DNA of 64,000 nt from Dokdonella sp. (lineage in GTDB: Bacteria; Pseudomonadota; Gammaproteobacteria; Xanthomonadales; Rhodanobacteraceae), in assembly GCF_017744955.1 (NCBI RefSeq), contig NZ_JAGIAG010000003.1, forward strand, positions 372,001-436,000, read 5' to 3'. The translations under genes were made by a program, and so were the position numbers. Below, piece after piece: positions 24,207-35,109 of this stretch. Numbering within the stretch: the stretch's first letter is position 1; each line of letters begins with the position of its first letter. The notes beneath the pieces were generated by a model. It ran no database searches, was not told the origin of the DNA, and saw only the letters and a list, made by a program, of their open reading frames with translations.

Positions 24207-25595
24207 ATGCGCGCTGACCGTCCGCCCAGCCTGCGGCGGCGCCTGCTGACGATCCTGGTCGTGCCGATGGTGCTGGCCTGGCTCGGCAGCGGCGCTCTGA
24301 TCTACGTGCTCGCGCTGCACTACGCCAACGTCAACTACGACCGCTCGCTGGTCGAGGGCGCGCTGATGCTCGAACGCATGACGCGCAGCGAGGCCGGCCA
24401 TCAGGAGCTCAGTCCGCAGGTGCGGATCCTGATCGAATACGACACCGACAACCCCACCTACTACGCCGTGCGCAGTCTGCACCACGGCATGCTCGCCTCG
24501 AACCTGGACCTGCCGCTGCCGCCGGTCCTGCCGGCCATCGGCGCCGCACCGCGGCTGGATTCGATCCGCCTCGGCAAACGCGAGCTGCGCATGGCCACGC
24601 TGGCGCTGGCGCAGGACGACACCGCCGACACCGTCGTCATCTCGATGGCCGAGGCGCTGGACCAGCGGCGCGAACTGGCGCGCGAGATCCTGATCGGCAC
24701 CTCGCCGATCGTGCTGCTGCTGATCGTCGTCGTGCTGGTGCTGGTCTGGTTCGGCGTCAGCCGCGGCCTGGATCTGCTCGATCCGCTGACCCAGCAGATC
24801 GCACAGCGCCGCGCGCGCGACCTCTCGGCACTGGATCAGAGCCAGGTGCCGGTCGAGATCCGCCCACTCACGCGCACCATCGACGCGCTGTTCGCGCGGC
24901 TGCGCGAACTGCTCGAACTGCAGGAACGCTTCATCGCCGACGCCGCGCATCAGCTGCGCACGCCGCTGGCCGGCCTGCGCCTGCAAGCCGAGCGCGCGCT
25001 GGCCGATCCACGGCCCGACAGCGTGCGCGACGCGCTCGCGCACGTCGAGCGCCTGTCGGCCGGCGCCGGCCGCGCCGCCGGCCAGCTGCTCGCGCTGGCG
25101 CGCGCGCAAGCCGTCGGCGAGGACGACGCCGCCACCTGCGCGGTCGATCTGGCGCGCCTGGCGCGCAGCTACGCCAGCGAGCGCGTTCCGGACGCGCTCG
25201 CCGCGCGCATCGACCTCGGCTACGAAGGACCGTCCGACGGCCTGGTCGTCACCGGCGACGCGGTCATGCTGCGCGAGGCGCTGGTCAACCTGGTCGACAA
25301 CGCGCTCAGCTACGCCGGCCGCGACGGCACGGTGACGATCTCGCTCGCGCGGGAGGCGAACGCGATCGCGCTGGCGGTGGAGGATTCCGGCCCCGGCGTC
25401 GCGCCGGAATGGTGGCCGCGCCTCGGCGAGCGCTTCTTCCGCCCGCCGGACAGCCGCCGCGAGGGCTCCGGCCTCGGCCTCGCCATCGTGCGCCGCATCG
25501 CCGAACGCCATCGCGCCGAGGTCGCCTTCGACCGCGGCCGCGACGGCCGCGGGCTGCGCGTGACGCTGCACTTCGTGCCGCTCGCGGCCGCGTGA
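24207..25595 (+). CDS. Sensor histidine kinase (QseC/TctE-like)
   Basis: 462 residues. Transmembrane helices at about 13-37 and 165-185 flank a periplasmic domain of the TctE N-terminal type (about 40-160). HisKA box with His248 in FIADAAHQLRTPLAG; catalytic core with N box LVNLVDNALSYAG, VEDSGPGV and EGSGLGLAIVRRIAERH. The cognate regulator is immediately upstream. TctE/QseC-type kinases respond to carboxylates or envelope signals; the ligand here is unknown. Confidence 0.92.
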   Translation: MRADRPPSLRRRLLTILVVPMVLAWLGSGALIYVLALHYANVNYDRSLVEGALMLERMTRSEAGHQELSPQVRILIEYDTDNPTYYAVRSLHHGMLASNLDLPLPPVLPAIGAAPRLDSIRLGKRELRMATLALAQDDTADTVVISMAEALDQRRELAREILIGTSPIVLLLIVVVLVLVWFGVSRGLDLLDPLTQQIAQRRARDLSALDQSQVPVEIRPLTRTIDALFARLRELLELQERFIADAAHQLRTPLAGLRLQAERALADPRPDSVRDALAHVERLSAGAGRAAGQLLALARAQAVGEDDAATCAVDLARLARSYASERVPDALAARIDLGYEGPSDGLVVTGDAVMLREALVNLVDNALSYAGRDGTVTISLAREANAIALAVEDSGPGVAPEWWPRLGERFFRPPDSRREGSGLGLAIVRRIAERHRAEVAFDRGRDGRGLRVTLHFVPLAAA

Positions 25596-25626
25596 GTCCG
25601 GCTGCCGATCCCCTGGATCGTCCGGC

Positions 25627-25947
25627 TCAGTCCCAGCGGTCGTCGCGCGTGTAGACGACGTCGTCCTCGAGCTTCACCGGGAACTTGGCGATCGGCTCGT
25701 AAGCCGGCGGACACAGCACCGCGCCGGTGGTGATGTCGAAGCGCGCGCCGTGGCGCGGGCATTCGATCTCGCGTCCCTCGACGAGGCCGCCGGTCAGGTC
25801 GCCGCCGTCGTGCGTGCAGACGTCTTCGATCGCGTACAGCTCGCCGTCGAGATTGAACACCGCGATCGGCGTGTCGCCGTCGTAGACATTGCGGTACTCG
25901 CCCGGCAGCAGTTCCGCGCGCGTGCACACGCGCACCCAGCCGCTCAC
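25627..25947 (-). CDS. Rieske 2Fe-2S ferredoxin (non-heme dioxygenase type)
   Basis: 106 residues. Rieske cluster ligands are clear: Cys44-x-His46 in EDVCTHDGGDLTGG and Cys63-x-x-His66 in IECPRHGARFDITTG. There is no signal peptide or transmembrane helix, so it is a soluble electron carrier. The GTG start overlaps the stop of the upstream GNAT gene (GTGA), making it the last gene of the suf operon; being encoded with its own cluster-assembly genes fits. The partner is unknown. Xanthomonads have a similar protein at this place, as far as I recall. Confidence 0.9.
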   Translation of the reverse strand: MSGWVRVCTRAELLPGEYRNVYDGDTPIAVFNLDGELYAIEDVCTHDGGDLTGGLVEGREIECPRHGARFDITTGAVLCPPAYEPIAKFPVKLEDDVVYTRDDRWD

Positions 25948-26507
25948 AGCGGCTTCACCAGCAGCTCGAAGCGCAGATCGTCGCGCTTCGGAATGCCGAA
26001 CCGCTCGTCGCCGTACGGGAACGGCTTGTACTTGCCGGTGCGGCGGTAGCCGCGCCGCTCGTACCAGGCGATCAGCTCGTCGCGAATTGAGATCACCGTC
26101 ATCTGCATTTCCGCGCAGCCCCATTCCTCGCGCGCGATGCGCTCGGCCTCGCCGAGCATCGCGCGGCCGACGCCGCCGCCCTGCAGCTGCGGCCGCACCG
26201 AGAACATGCCGAAGTAGCCGGCCTTGGCGCCGCCCTCGCCCGGCACGGCTTCGACGTGCGCGCAGGCCAGCAGCCCCGCCTCGGACTCGCCGAGCAGCAC
26301 GCGGCAGCCGAGACCGGATCGGCCGATCAGCTCGGCGACGCCCTGCGGATCGGTGCGCTGGCCTTCGAGCATGTCGGCCTCGGTGGTCCAGCCCTGCCTG
26401 CTCGCGTCGCCGCGATAGGCCGATTCGACCAGGGCGACGATCGCCGCCACATCGGCCGCGGTCGCGGCGCGGAACGCGATCGGTGCGGTAGCGGTGGCGG
26501 TGTTCAT
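25944..26507 (-). CDS. GNAT family N-acetyltransferase (suf operon)
   Basis: 187 residues. The acetyl-CoA-binding segment is SVRPQLQGGGVGRAMLGEAE (Q/R-x-x-G-x-G), preceded by AKAGYFGMF and followed by ELIAWYERRGYRRTGKY. The N-terminus starts with a short ATATAP stretch before the domain. The start codon overlaps the sufU stop (ATGA), and the stop overlaps the Rieske GTG, so it is firmly inside the suf operon. Substrate unknown. Confidence 0.88.
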   Translation of the reverse strand: MNTATATAPIAFRAATAADVAAIVALVESAYRGDASRQGWTTEADMLEGQRTDPQGVAELIGRSGLGCRVLLGESEAGLLACAHVEAVPGEGGAKAGYFGMFSVRPQLQGGGVGRAMLGEAERIAREEWGCAEMQMTVISIRDELIAWYERRGYRRTGKYKPFPYGDERFGIPKRDDLRFELLVKPL

Positions 26508-26944
26508 GCGTGCTCCGTTTCGGTGCTGATGGTCGGAAGGCCGGCGAGCGCGGCGCGCAGCGTGGCCCAGGGCAGCAGCGCGCATTTGCGCCGTGCCGCA
26601 TGATGCTGCAGGGCGCGCATCGCGTTCAACGGACCGAACGCCGCATCTTCGTCGGCGCCCTCGATCAGCTGCGCGAACCGCTGCGCCAGCGCGTCGAGTT
26701 CGGCCGGCGTCGCCCCGCGCACCAGTTCGCCGAGCATCGACGCGGTCGCCGTGGTGATCGCGCAGGACTCGCCGGAGAAGGCGAACTCGGCCACGCGCCC
26801 GTCCTCGCAACGCAACTCGATGCGCAGCGCATCGCCGCACAGCGGGTTGACGCCGTCGGCGGCGTGCGTGCATCGCGGCAGCGCGCCGCGGCCGCGCGGT
26901 TGGCGGTAGTGCTCGAGCACGAGCGGCGCGTAGAGGGGATTCAT
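26504..26944 (-). CDS. sufU: SufU-type Fe-S cluster assembly protein
   Basis: 146 residues. IscU/SufU fold with the three conserved cysteines and the aspartate: NPLCGD (Cys and Asp), GESCAIT and RRKCALLPW. A long insert between the second and third cysteines, and the K-C-A-x-L-x-W motif, are typical of SufU rather than IscU. SufU accepts sulfur from SufS via zinc-bound cysteine. It lies 61 bp downstream of sufS. SufU is best known from Gram-positive bacteria; neither sufE nor sufA is visible here. Confidence 0.9.
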   Translation of the reverse strand: MNPLYAPLVLEHYRQPRGRGALPRCTHAADGVNPLCGDALRIELRCEDGRVAEFAFSGESCAITTATASMLGELVRGATPAELDALAQRFAQLIEGADEDAAFGPLNAMRALQHHAARRKCALLPWATLRAALAGLPTISTETEHA

Positions 26945-27005
26945 CGGCGAGCGCCGCCGCGCACGGCCGCCGCTCGAAGTCCGCGTTCCGCGAAGACGAG
27001 CGGAA

Positions 27006-28226
27006 TCATCCGAGCAGCTTGCGCACCTTGGCGATCGCCGCGACGAGCGCGTCGACCTCCTCGCGCACGTTGTAGAACGCCAGCGACGCGCGCGCGGTCG
27101 CCGGCACGCCGTAGAACTGCATCAGCGGATGCGCGCAATGGTGGCCTGAGCGCACCGCGACGCCCTCGTGGTCGAGCAGGGTCGCCAGGTCGTGCGCGTG
27201 CACGCCGTCGATCAGGAACGACAGCACCGCCGCCTTCTCCTTCGCGCGGCCGAACAGGCGCAGGCCCGGCACCGATTCCAGCGCCGCCGTCGCATAGGCG
27301 AGCAGGTCGCGCTCGCGTGCGCCGATCGCCTCGAAGCCGACGCCGTTGACGTAGTCGACGGCGGCGCCGAGGCCGACGAAGCCGGCGATGTTTGGCGTGC
27401 CGGCCTCGAACTTGTGCGGCGCGTCGGCGAAGGTGGTGCCGTCGAAACTGACCGTGCGGATCATCTCGCCGCCGCCGAAGAACGGCGGCATCTCGGCCAG
27501 CAGGTCCTTGCGCGCCCACAGGATGCCGGTGCCGGTCGGGCCGAACAGCTTGTGCCCGGTCAGCGCGTAGAAGTCGCAGCCGAGCGCCTGCACGTCGATC
27601 GGCAGATGAGGCGCGGCCTGCGAGCCGTCGACGAGCAGCGGGATTCCGCGCGTGCGGCAGGCCTTGGCCAGCTCGCGCACCGGATTGACGGTGCCGAGCA
27701 CGTTGGAGACGTGCGTCACGCCGGCCAGCTTCACGCGCGGAGTCAGGCGCGCGACGAACTCCTCGACGATCAATTCGCCGTCCGGTGTGATCGGCGCGGC
27801 GATCACCTTCGCGCCGGTGCGCGCGGCGACCAGCTGCCAGGGCACGATGTTCGCGTGGTGCTCCATCGTGGTGACGAGGATCTCGTCGCCGGGCTGCAGG
27901 CGCGGCAGCGCGTAGCTGTAGGCGACCGTGTTGATCGCCTGCGTGGTGCCGCTGGTGAAGATCACCTCGTCGCGCGTCGGCGCGTTGATGAAGCGCGCCA
28001 GCTTGTCGCGCGCTCCCTCGTAGGCCGAGGTCGCCGCCTCGCCGAGCGAATGCACCGCGCGCGCGACGTTGGCGTTGGTCTCGCGATAGAAACGATCCAC
28101 CGCGTCGATGACCACCTGCGGCTTCTGCGAGGTGTTCGCGTTGTCGAGGTAGACCAGCGGCTTGCCGTGCACCTCGCGCGCGAGGATCGGGAAGTCTTTG
28201 CGGTAGGGATTGGAGTCGAACGTCAT
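27006..28226 (-). CDS. sufS: Cysteine desulfurase SufS
   Basis: 406 residues. Class V aminotransferase fold with PLP lysine in ALTGHKLFGPTGTG (Lys226), TMEHHANIVPW, and the active-site cysteine in VRSGHHCAHPLM (Cys364), in the short R-x-G-x-x-C-A context of group II desulfurases. It removes sulfur from cysteine as persulfide for Fe-S cluster building and passes it to SufU here. It starts at MTFDSNPYRKDFP and is separated from sufD by a 68-bp spacer with a hairpin. Confidence 0.95.
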   Translation of the reverse strand: MTFDSNPYRKDFPILAREVHGKPLVYLDNANTSQKPQVVIDAVDRFYRETNANVARAVHSLGEAATSAYEGARDKLARFINAPTRDEVIFTSGTTQAINTVAYSYALPRLQPGDEILVTTMEHHANIVPWQLVAARTGAKVIAAPITPDGELIVEEFVARLTPRVKLAGVTHVSNVLGTVNPVRELAKACRTRGIPLLVDGSQAAPHLPIDVQALGCDFYALTGHKLFGPTGTGILWARKDLLAEMPPFFGGGEMIRTVSFDGTTFADAPHKFEAGTPNIAGFVGLGAAVDYVNGVGFEAIGARERDLLAYATAALESVPGLRLFGRAKEKAAVLSFLIDGVHAHDLATLLDHEGVAVRSGHHCAHPLMQFYGVPATARASLAFYNVREEVDALVAAIAKVRKLLG

Positions 28227-28248
28227 CGGGGCTGCTTCACCTTCGTCG

Positions 28249-28277
28249 CCGTCGTTCCCGCCGAGCGGGAGCGACGG
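28249..28277. repeat. Hairpin between sufD and sufS (REP-like)
   Basis: Stem of 12 bp (CCGTCGTTCCCG against CGGGAGCGACGG, one G-T mismatch) with a CCGAG loop, inside the 68-bp sufD-sufS spacer. It could stabilise or attenuate the operon transcript or be a degenerate REP. Confidence 0.45.
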
Positions 28278-28294
28278 ACAGGGGTTACCGTCGA

Positions 28295-29430
28295 TCAGGC
28301 GCTGGTCGGCAGCGCCGCCTGCGCGCGCTGCGCCAGCCGCTCGCGCAGGTCCGCGTCGGCGACGCCGGCGAGCACTTCGCTGCAGAACGCCGTCACCATC
28401 ATGCGCCGCGCCTCGGCCAGCGGAATGCCACGCGAACGCAGGTAGAACAAGGCGCGCTCGTCGAGCTGGCCGACGGTCGCGCCGTGCGCCGCCTTCACCT
28501 CGTCGGCGTAGATTTCCAGCACCGGCTGCGTGTCGATCTCGGCGTTCGGCGACAGCAGCAGGTTCTTGTTCGACAGCACGGCGTCCGAGCCGTCCGCGCC
28601 GGCGGCGACGGTGATCGCGCCGTGGAAGATTCCGCGCGCGCGCTGGTCCGCCACGCCGCGCCAGACGATGTCGCAGGCGGTGTCGCGCGCGAGATGGCGC
28701 ACGTCGAGCTGCGTGTCGGCGTGGTCGCGGCCGCGCAGCGCGAACACGCCGCGCGATTCCAGGCGCGCCTCGGGGCCGGCGAGATCGACTTGCAGGTCCA
28801 TGCGCTGCAGGCGGCCGCCGAGCAGCACGTGCGTCGCGCGCAGCGTCGCCTTCGCGCCGACGCGCGCCTCGATCAGGCGATACAGCGCGGCCGATTCCGG
28901 CAGCTCGCACAGGCTGATCAGGTCGAGCTGCGTGCCGGCGGCCAATTCGTAGCGACGCTGCAGCGAACCGAACACGGCGGCGCCTTCCGCGGCGAGGTGC
29001 TGCTCGATGATGCAGGCGCGCCCGCTGGCGATCGTCACTTCCGCGCTCGCCCGCCAGCGGCTGGCCTGCGCGGACGGTACGCTCGCGTGCACCACGTGCA
29101 CGGGTGCGCCGACGTCGCCGTCGATGCGGATCGGATAGACGTTGTCGGCCGACACGCCGGCGGTGATCGACGCGCCGATGCCGGCCATGTCCGAGTACCG
29201 CTCCGAGAGCGTGCCGTTGACCAGCACCACGCGGCGACCGCGCGTCTGCGGCCAGTCGAACTGCGCCAGCAGTGCCGCGGGCAGCTCGGCCTGCGCGTCG
29301 GCCGCGACGAAATCCTGCTGCGACAGCGCGCGCAGCGCCGTCTTGCTGTAGCGCCAGGACTCCGCGCGCGCGCCGGCGTCGCCGCGGCCCAGCTCGTCGA
29401 GCAGATCGCGCTCGTGCGGAACGGACGCCA

Positions 29431-29431
<1 letters not shown>
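28295..29431 (-). CDS. sufD: Fe-S cluster assembly protein SufD
   Basis: 378 residues. SufBD core fold with QDFVAADAQAELPAAL near the N-terminus and the conserved C-terminal signature EIYADEVKAAHGATVGQLDERALFYLRSRGIPLAEAR. SufD forms the SufBC2D scaffold and helps iron entry. The ATG lies one base inside the sufC stop; an in-frame GTG three bases upstream is also possible. It is weakly conserved in the middle, as usual for SufD. Confidence 0.93.
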
Positions 29432-30207
<776 letters not shown>

Positions 30208-30262
30208 GCTCTGTTCACTCAAGTCTTTTTTCATCGGGGTTTTCGGCGCGACGACGAAGCCG

Positions 30263-30757
30263 TCAGTTCGCCGCCAATTCGGCCAGCGCCTCGCCTTCGA
30301 CGCGGCAGCCGAGCCATTCCGGCGTCAGCTTCGCGCCGAGCGACCGGTAGAACTCGATCGACGGCGTGTTCCAGTCCAGCACCGACCACTGGAACCGCGC
30401 GAGCCCTTCGGCCACGCAGCGCCTGGCCAGATTGACGATCAGCGCCTTGCCGATGCCGCGGCCGCGGAACGCCGGGCGCACGTACAGGTCCTCGAGGTAG
30501 AGCCCGTGGCGGCCGCGGAAGGTCGAGTAGTTGTAGAACCACAGCGAGAAGCCGGCGACCTCGCCCTGCCATCGCGCGATCTCGGCGAACACGCGCGGCT
30601 GCGTGCCGAACAGCGCCTCGGCGGTATCGGCCGCCGTCGCGTCGACTTCGTGGCGCAGCTTCTCGTATTCGGCCAGTTCGCACACCAGCGCGTGTATCGT
30701 CGCCGCGTCGTCGGGCCGCGCCGCGCGGATCGCGAGGCTGGCTTGGACCCCGTCCAT
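30263..30757 (-). CDS. GNAT family N-acetyltransferase between sufB and sufC
   Basis: 164 residues. The sequence ARPDDAATIHALVCELAEYEKL and YNYSTFRGRHGLYLEDLYV, followed by the CoA loop RPAFRGRGIGKALIVNLAR and the WSVLDWNTPSIEFYRSLGA segment, match the thialysine/diamine acetyltransferase-like group (SSAT relatives). It starts two bases after the sufB stop and is followed by sufC, so it is co-transcribed. The role in Fe-S assembly, if any, is unknown; acetylation of a diamine or amino-acid analogue is a family-based guess. Confidence 0.88.
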   Translation of the reverse strand: MDGVQASLAIRAARPDDAATIHALVCELAEYEKLRHEVDATAADTAEALFGTQPRVFAEIARWQGEVAGFSLWFYNYSTFRGRHGLYLEDLYVRPAFRGRGIGKALIVNLARRCVAEGLARFQWSVLDWNTPSIEFYRSLGAKLTPEWLGCRVEGEALAELAAN

Positions 30758-30759
30758 GC

Positions 30760-32250
<1,491 letters not shown>

Positions 32251-32325
32251 GGGAGCTGCCTACGGGTTGCTTCCCTTGCGTTCGTCCCGGAACGCGACGT
32301 CAAAAGCGGGTGTCCGTGCCCGCAC

Positions 32326-32772
32326 TCAGGAAACCGCTACGCGCAGCGGGATCGCCGCGCCGCGTCGCGGCGGCGGCTTGACCATCTCGGCAAGGCTGAC
32401 CTCCGCCAGCGCCGTCGCGATCGCGTGGTTGATGCGCTGCCAGTTCACGCGAACGCCGCAGTGCGGCTCGTGTCCGCAGGCGCCGGCGTGCACGCTGCAT
32501 TCGGTCATGCCGATCGGGCCTTCCATCGCGGTGACGATGTCGGCGATCGAGATCTCCCGCGGCGCACGCGAAAGCCGATAGCCGCCGTTGATGCCGCGGG
32601 TGGAGACCACCAAGCCGGCCTGTGCGAGCTGCTTGAGCAGCTTGCTGACCGTCGGCGCCTCCAGGTGCGCGCGCTCGGCCAGCGCCTGCGCGCTGAGCAC
32701 GCCGTCGCCGGCCGCCGCGAGGCAGGTCATGACGACGGTGGCGTAGTCGGTCAGTTTGCTGACGCGAAGCAT
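32326..32772 (-). CDS. Rrf2/IscR-type SUF system regulator
   Basis: 148 residues. Winged-helix HTH (SKLTDYATVVMTCLA, LEAPTVSKLLKQLAQAGLV, RGINGGYRLSRAP) and three cysteines for a [2Fe-2S] cluster in CSVHAGACGHEPHC (Cys92, Cys99, Cys105). This is the gammaproteobacterial suf regulator type (TIGR02944-like), an IscR paralogue. It is expected to sense Fe-S status and autoregulate the suf operon from the inverted repeat just upstream. The start MLRVSKLTDYA is the family start. Confidence 0.92.
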   Translation of the reverse strand: MLRVSKLTDYATVVMTCLAAAGDGVLSAQALAERAHLEAPTVSKLLKQLAQAGLVVSTRGINGGYRLSRAPREISIADIVTAMEGPIGMTECSVHAGACGHEPHCGVRVNWQRINHAIATALAEVSLAEMVKPPPRRGAAIPLRVAVS

Positions 32773-32794
32773 GGGAACCGGGGGATCTAAAAGC

Positions 32795-32809
32795 GTACCG
32801 AAATGGTAC
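32795..32809 (-). promoter_or_regulatory. Putative Rrf2/IscR-type operator of the suf operon
   Basis: Inverted repeat GTACC-n5-GGTAC within an AT-rich stretch, 22 bp upstream of the regulator's start codon. It is well placed to overlap the promoter. The arms differ from the E. coli IscR consensus, so binding is inferred from position and symmetry. Confidence 0.5.
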
Positions 32810-32879
32810 TGATTTGACGGCCCCGGGTCAACGAACCTGGGCAACCGGAAGGCCGTGAACGCCACCCCAATACGGAGAT

Positions 32880-33833
32880 TCAGAACACCATGTTGAGCGC
32901 GACGGCCGGCGTCACGCTCGCCGGGGCGGCGCGCGTGTGCGGAATCACGCGCACGCCGAGCAGCAGGCCGAGATTCGCGCTCCAGTTGTATTCGACGGCC
33001 GGCGCCAGCGCGAAGGACGCTCCGGCGCCGCCTTCCACGCGCACGTCGTCCGCCGTGACGTACGGTGAAGAACGGCCGGAGACGCTTGTGTCGCCGGTGT
33101 GCCGATAGATCAGGTCGAGCGCGAGCGCCCAGTTCTGCGTGAGGCTGTATTCGAAGGCGAGGTTGGCGGTCTGCACGCTGCCCGGCTTCGCGCGGCCGTG
33201 GAAACCCTGCGCGGTGCCGTAGACGCTGACGTCCCCGACGCCGGCGCTGCGCGACCACGCATGCGAAAGATTGAAGCGCGTGCGCAGGATGCGCCCGTTC
33301 GGCATCCAGAAATACGTCTGCATGTACCAGCCGAGCGTGGTGGTGCGCGCGCCGCTGCCGAGCCCGTCGCCAGGGCGTTCGCCGAGGCGGTCGAACCGGC
33401 CGGTCGGTAGCGACTGCTGCACGTTGATCGACATCGTCGGCACGCCGCTGTCCGCGTCGAACCGGGTCAGGCGCCATTGCGCCTGCACGCTGACGTCGCC
33501 CACGCCGAGATGCGAGCTGCCGGCGCCGCCGCCGATGCGGTTGTAGCCGAAGGTCGGGATCAGGCCGACGGTGAGGCGATCGGTCAGGCCGTAGTTGAGG
33601 TAGGTCAACGAGCCGAAGCCGTCGGCACGCGGCGATATCACGTCGTAGAGATACGGCTCGACGAGCACGTGGCCGCGCGGCAGCGTGCCCGCCGAGGGCG
33701 CCAGCATCGGCCCGGTGAACCAGGCGTCGTCGATCGACTGGCGCCCGGCCGGTTCGGCGGCGGACGCCGCAGCGGCCGCGAGCAGGCAGAACCCGAATGC
33801 AGCTGTGCGGAAGGTCGTCTCGACGAGCGTCAC
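32880..33833 (-). CDS. Outer-membrane beta-barrel-like protein of unknown function
   Basis: 317 residues with a signal peptide (cleavage near ASAAEPAG, about 25). The mature part alternates polar and hydrophobic residues in strand-like segments (GSLTYLNYGLTDRLTVGLIPTFG, VSVQAQWRLTRFD, NLAFEYSLTQNWALALDLIYRH) and ends VALNMVF with a terminal Phe, all typical of an outer-membrane barrel. The GHVLVEPYLYD opening resembles the MetA-pathway-of-phenol-degradation-like barrel family, but that match is uncertain. It is divergent from amgK. Confidence 0.7.
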   Translation of the reverse strand: MTLVETTFRTAAFGFCLLAAAAASAAEPAGRQSIDDAWFTGPMLAPSAGTLPRGHVLVEPYLYDVISPRADGFGSLTYLNYGLTDRLTVGLIPTFGYNRIGGGAGSSHLGVGDVSVQAQWRLTRFDADSGVPTMSINVQQSLPTGRFDRLGERPGDGLGSGARTTTLGWYMQTYFWMPNGRILRTRFNLSHAWSRSAGVGDVSVYGTAQGFHGRAKPGSVQTANLAFEYSLTQNWALALDLIYRHTGDTSVSGRSSPYVTADDVRVEGGAGASFALAPAVEYNWSANLGLLLGVRVIPHTRAAPASVTPAVALNMVF

Positions 33834-34023
33834 GACGCGAATTCCCCGATGGCCGAGCCGTTACCCTAGGCAGCGCCGCGCGACGGCGACAGTATCACCG
33901 CGCGCCGCGCGCCCGGAGCCAATTGCCGGAGCGGGCCGCCGCCACTTCGACCGCCCATCGGATGCGCTGGCACTGGAGCCGCGTCTACGCGGACAATGCC
34001 GCCCTCGTCCGACTCGTGAAGAG

Positions 34024-35109
34024 ATGCGCGTGACCGATTCCTCCGGCCGCCACGCGGCCCTGTCGCACTTCGTGGCCGAAGCGCTCGCTGACCGGGCCAC
34101 CTCGATCGCGCCCGCCTCGGCCGATGCCAGCTTCCGCAGCTACTGGCGCGTGACGCTCGCGGACGGCGGCACGCGCATCGTCATGGACGCGCCGCCGGAC
34201 AAGGAGAACGTCGAACCCTGGCTCGGCATCGGTGCCCGACTGCACCAGGCGGGCCTGCACGTGCCCGACGTGTTCGCGGTCGACCGCGCGCAGGGCTTCA
34301 TCCTGATGGAAGACCTCGGCGCACGCGCGTATCTGCCGGAATTGACCGCCGAGACCGCGGACGTCCTCTACGCCGACGCGCTCGATGCGCTGCTGCACAT
34401 GCAGACGCGCGTCGATCCGGCCGGCCTGCCGGTGTTCGACGAGGCCTTCGCGCGGATGGAACTCGAACTGATGCCGGAGTGGTTCCTCGGCCGGCATCTC
34501 GGCGCGCCAGTCTCGACGCAGCAGCGCGCGACGATCGACGCCGCCTACGACGTGCTGGTCGCTGCCGTGCGCGAGCAGCCGCAGGGATTCATGCATCGCG
34601 ACTACCACAGCCGCAATCTGATGGTCGTGGAGAGCCGGGATTGGGGGTCGGCGATCGGGGATTCGCAGCAGCGAAAGACCGAGGGCCTCCTGCCCAATCC
34701 GGGCATCATCGACTTCCAGGGGGCCGTAGTCGGTCCGGTCACCTACGACCTCGCCTCGCTGCTGCGCGATTGCTACATCGCCTGGGACGCCGAGCGCGTC
34801 GAGGGCTGGCTCGAAAGCCACCGCCAGCGCCTCGTGCACGCGCACCTGCTCGACACGCACGTCGACGCGGCCAGGTTCCGGCGTTGGTTCGACCTGACCG
34901 GCCTGCAGCGCCATCTCAAGGTGCTCGGCCTGTTCTGCCGGCTCTGCTATCGCGACGGTAAGACGCAATATCTCGGCGACCTGCCGCTGGTCTGGCGCTA
35001 CGTGATCTCGGTCGCGCGCGCGCATCACGAATTGGCGCCGCTGGCCGACCTGCTCGAACGCGCGCTCGGCCAGCGCGACATCGCGCAGCCGCGCGAGCTA
35101 GGCGCATGA
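34024..35109 (+). CDS. amgK: N-acetylmuramate/N-acetylglucosamine kinase AmgK
   Basis: 361 residues. Aminoglycoside-phosphotransferase fold with ASFRSYWRVTL, MDAPPDKENVEPW, the catalytic loop MHRDYHSRNLMV and metal-binding IIDFQGAVVGPVTYDLASLL. AmgK phosphorylates anomeric MurNAc/GlcNAc during peptidoglycan recycling and feeds MurU, encoded next and overlapping by 4 bp. Oddity: between HSRNLMV and PGIIDFQ there are about 20 extra residues encoded by a spacer-type repeat (about 34629-34706). ATG at 34024 is used; GTG at 34030 with GAAGAG upstream is an alternative. Confidence 0.92.
   Translation: MRVTDSSGRHAALSHFVAEALADRATSIAPASADASFRSYWRVTLADGGTRIVMDAPPDKENVEPWLGIGARLHQAGLHVPDVFAVDRAQGFILMEDLGARAYLPELTAETADVLYADALDALLHMQTRVDPAGLPVFDEAFARMELELMPEWFLGRHLGAPVSTQQRATIDAAYDVLVAAVREQPQGFMHRDYHSRNLMVVESRDWGSAIGDSQQRKTEGLLPNPGIIDFQGAVVGPVTYDLASLLRDCYIAWDAERVEGWLESHRQRLVHAHLLDTHVDAARFRRWFDLTGLQRHLKVLGLFCRLCYRDGKTQYLGDLPLVWRYVISVARAHHELAPLADLLERALGQRDIAQPRELGA
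34629..34706 (+). repeat. GATT-iterated element inserted in frame in amgK
   Basis: The left part GAGAGCCGGGATTGGGG followed by GATCGGGGATTCG closely matches the spacer repeats at 48853 and 50465, which also begin GAGAGCCG. The inserted length keeps the reading frame and adds residues that related kinases lack at this loop. Confidence 0.7.

Noticed and set aside
24147-25571. 474-codon minus-strand frame over the histidine kinase
   Set aside because: Shadow of a kinase with intact H, N and G boxes.
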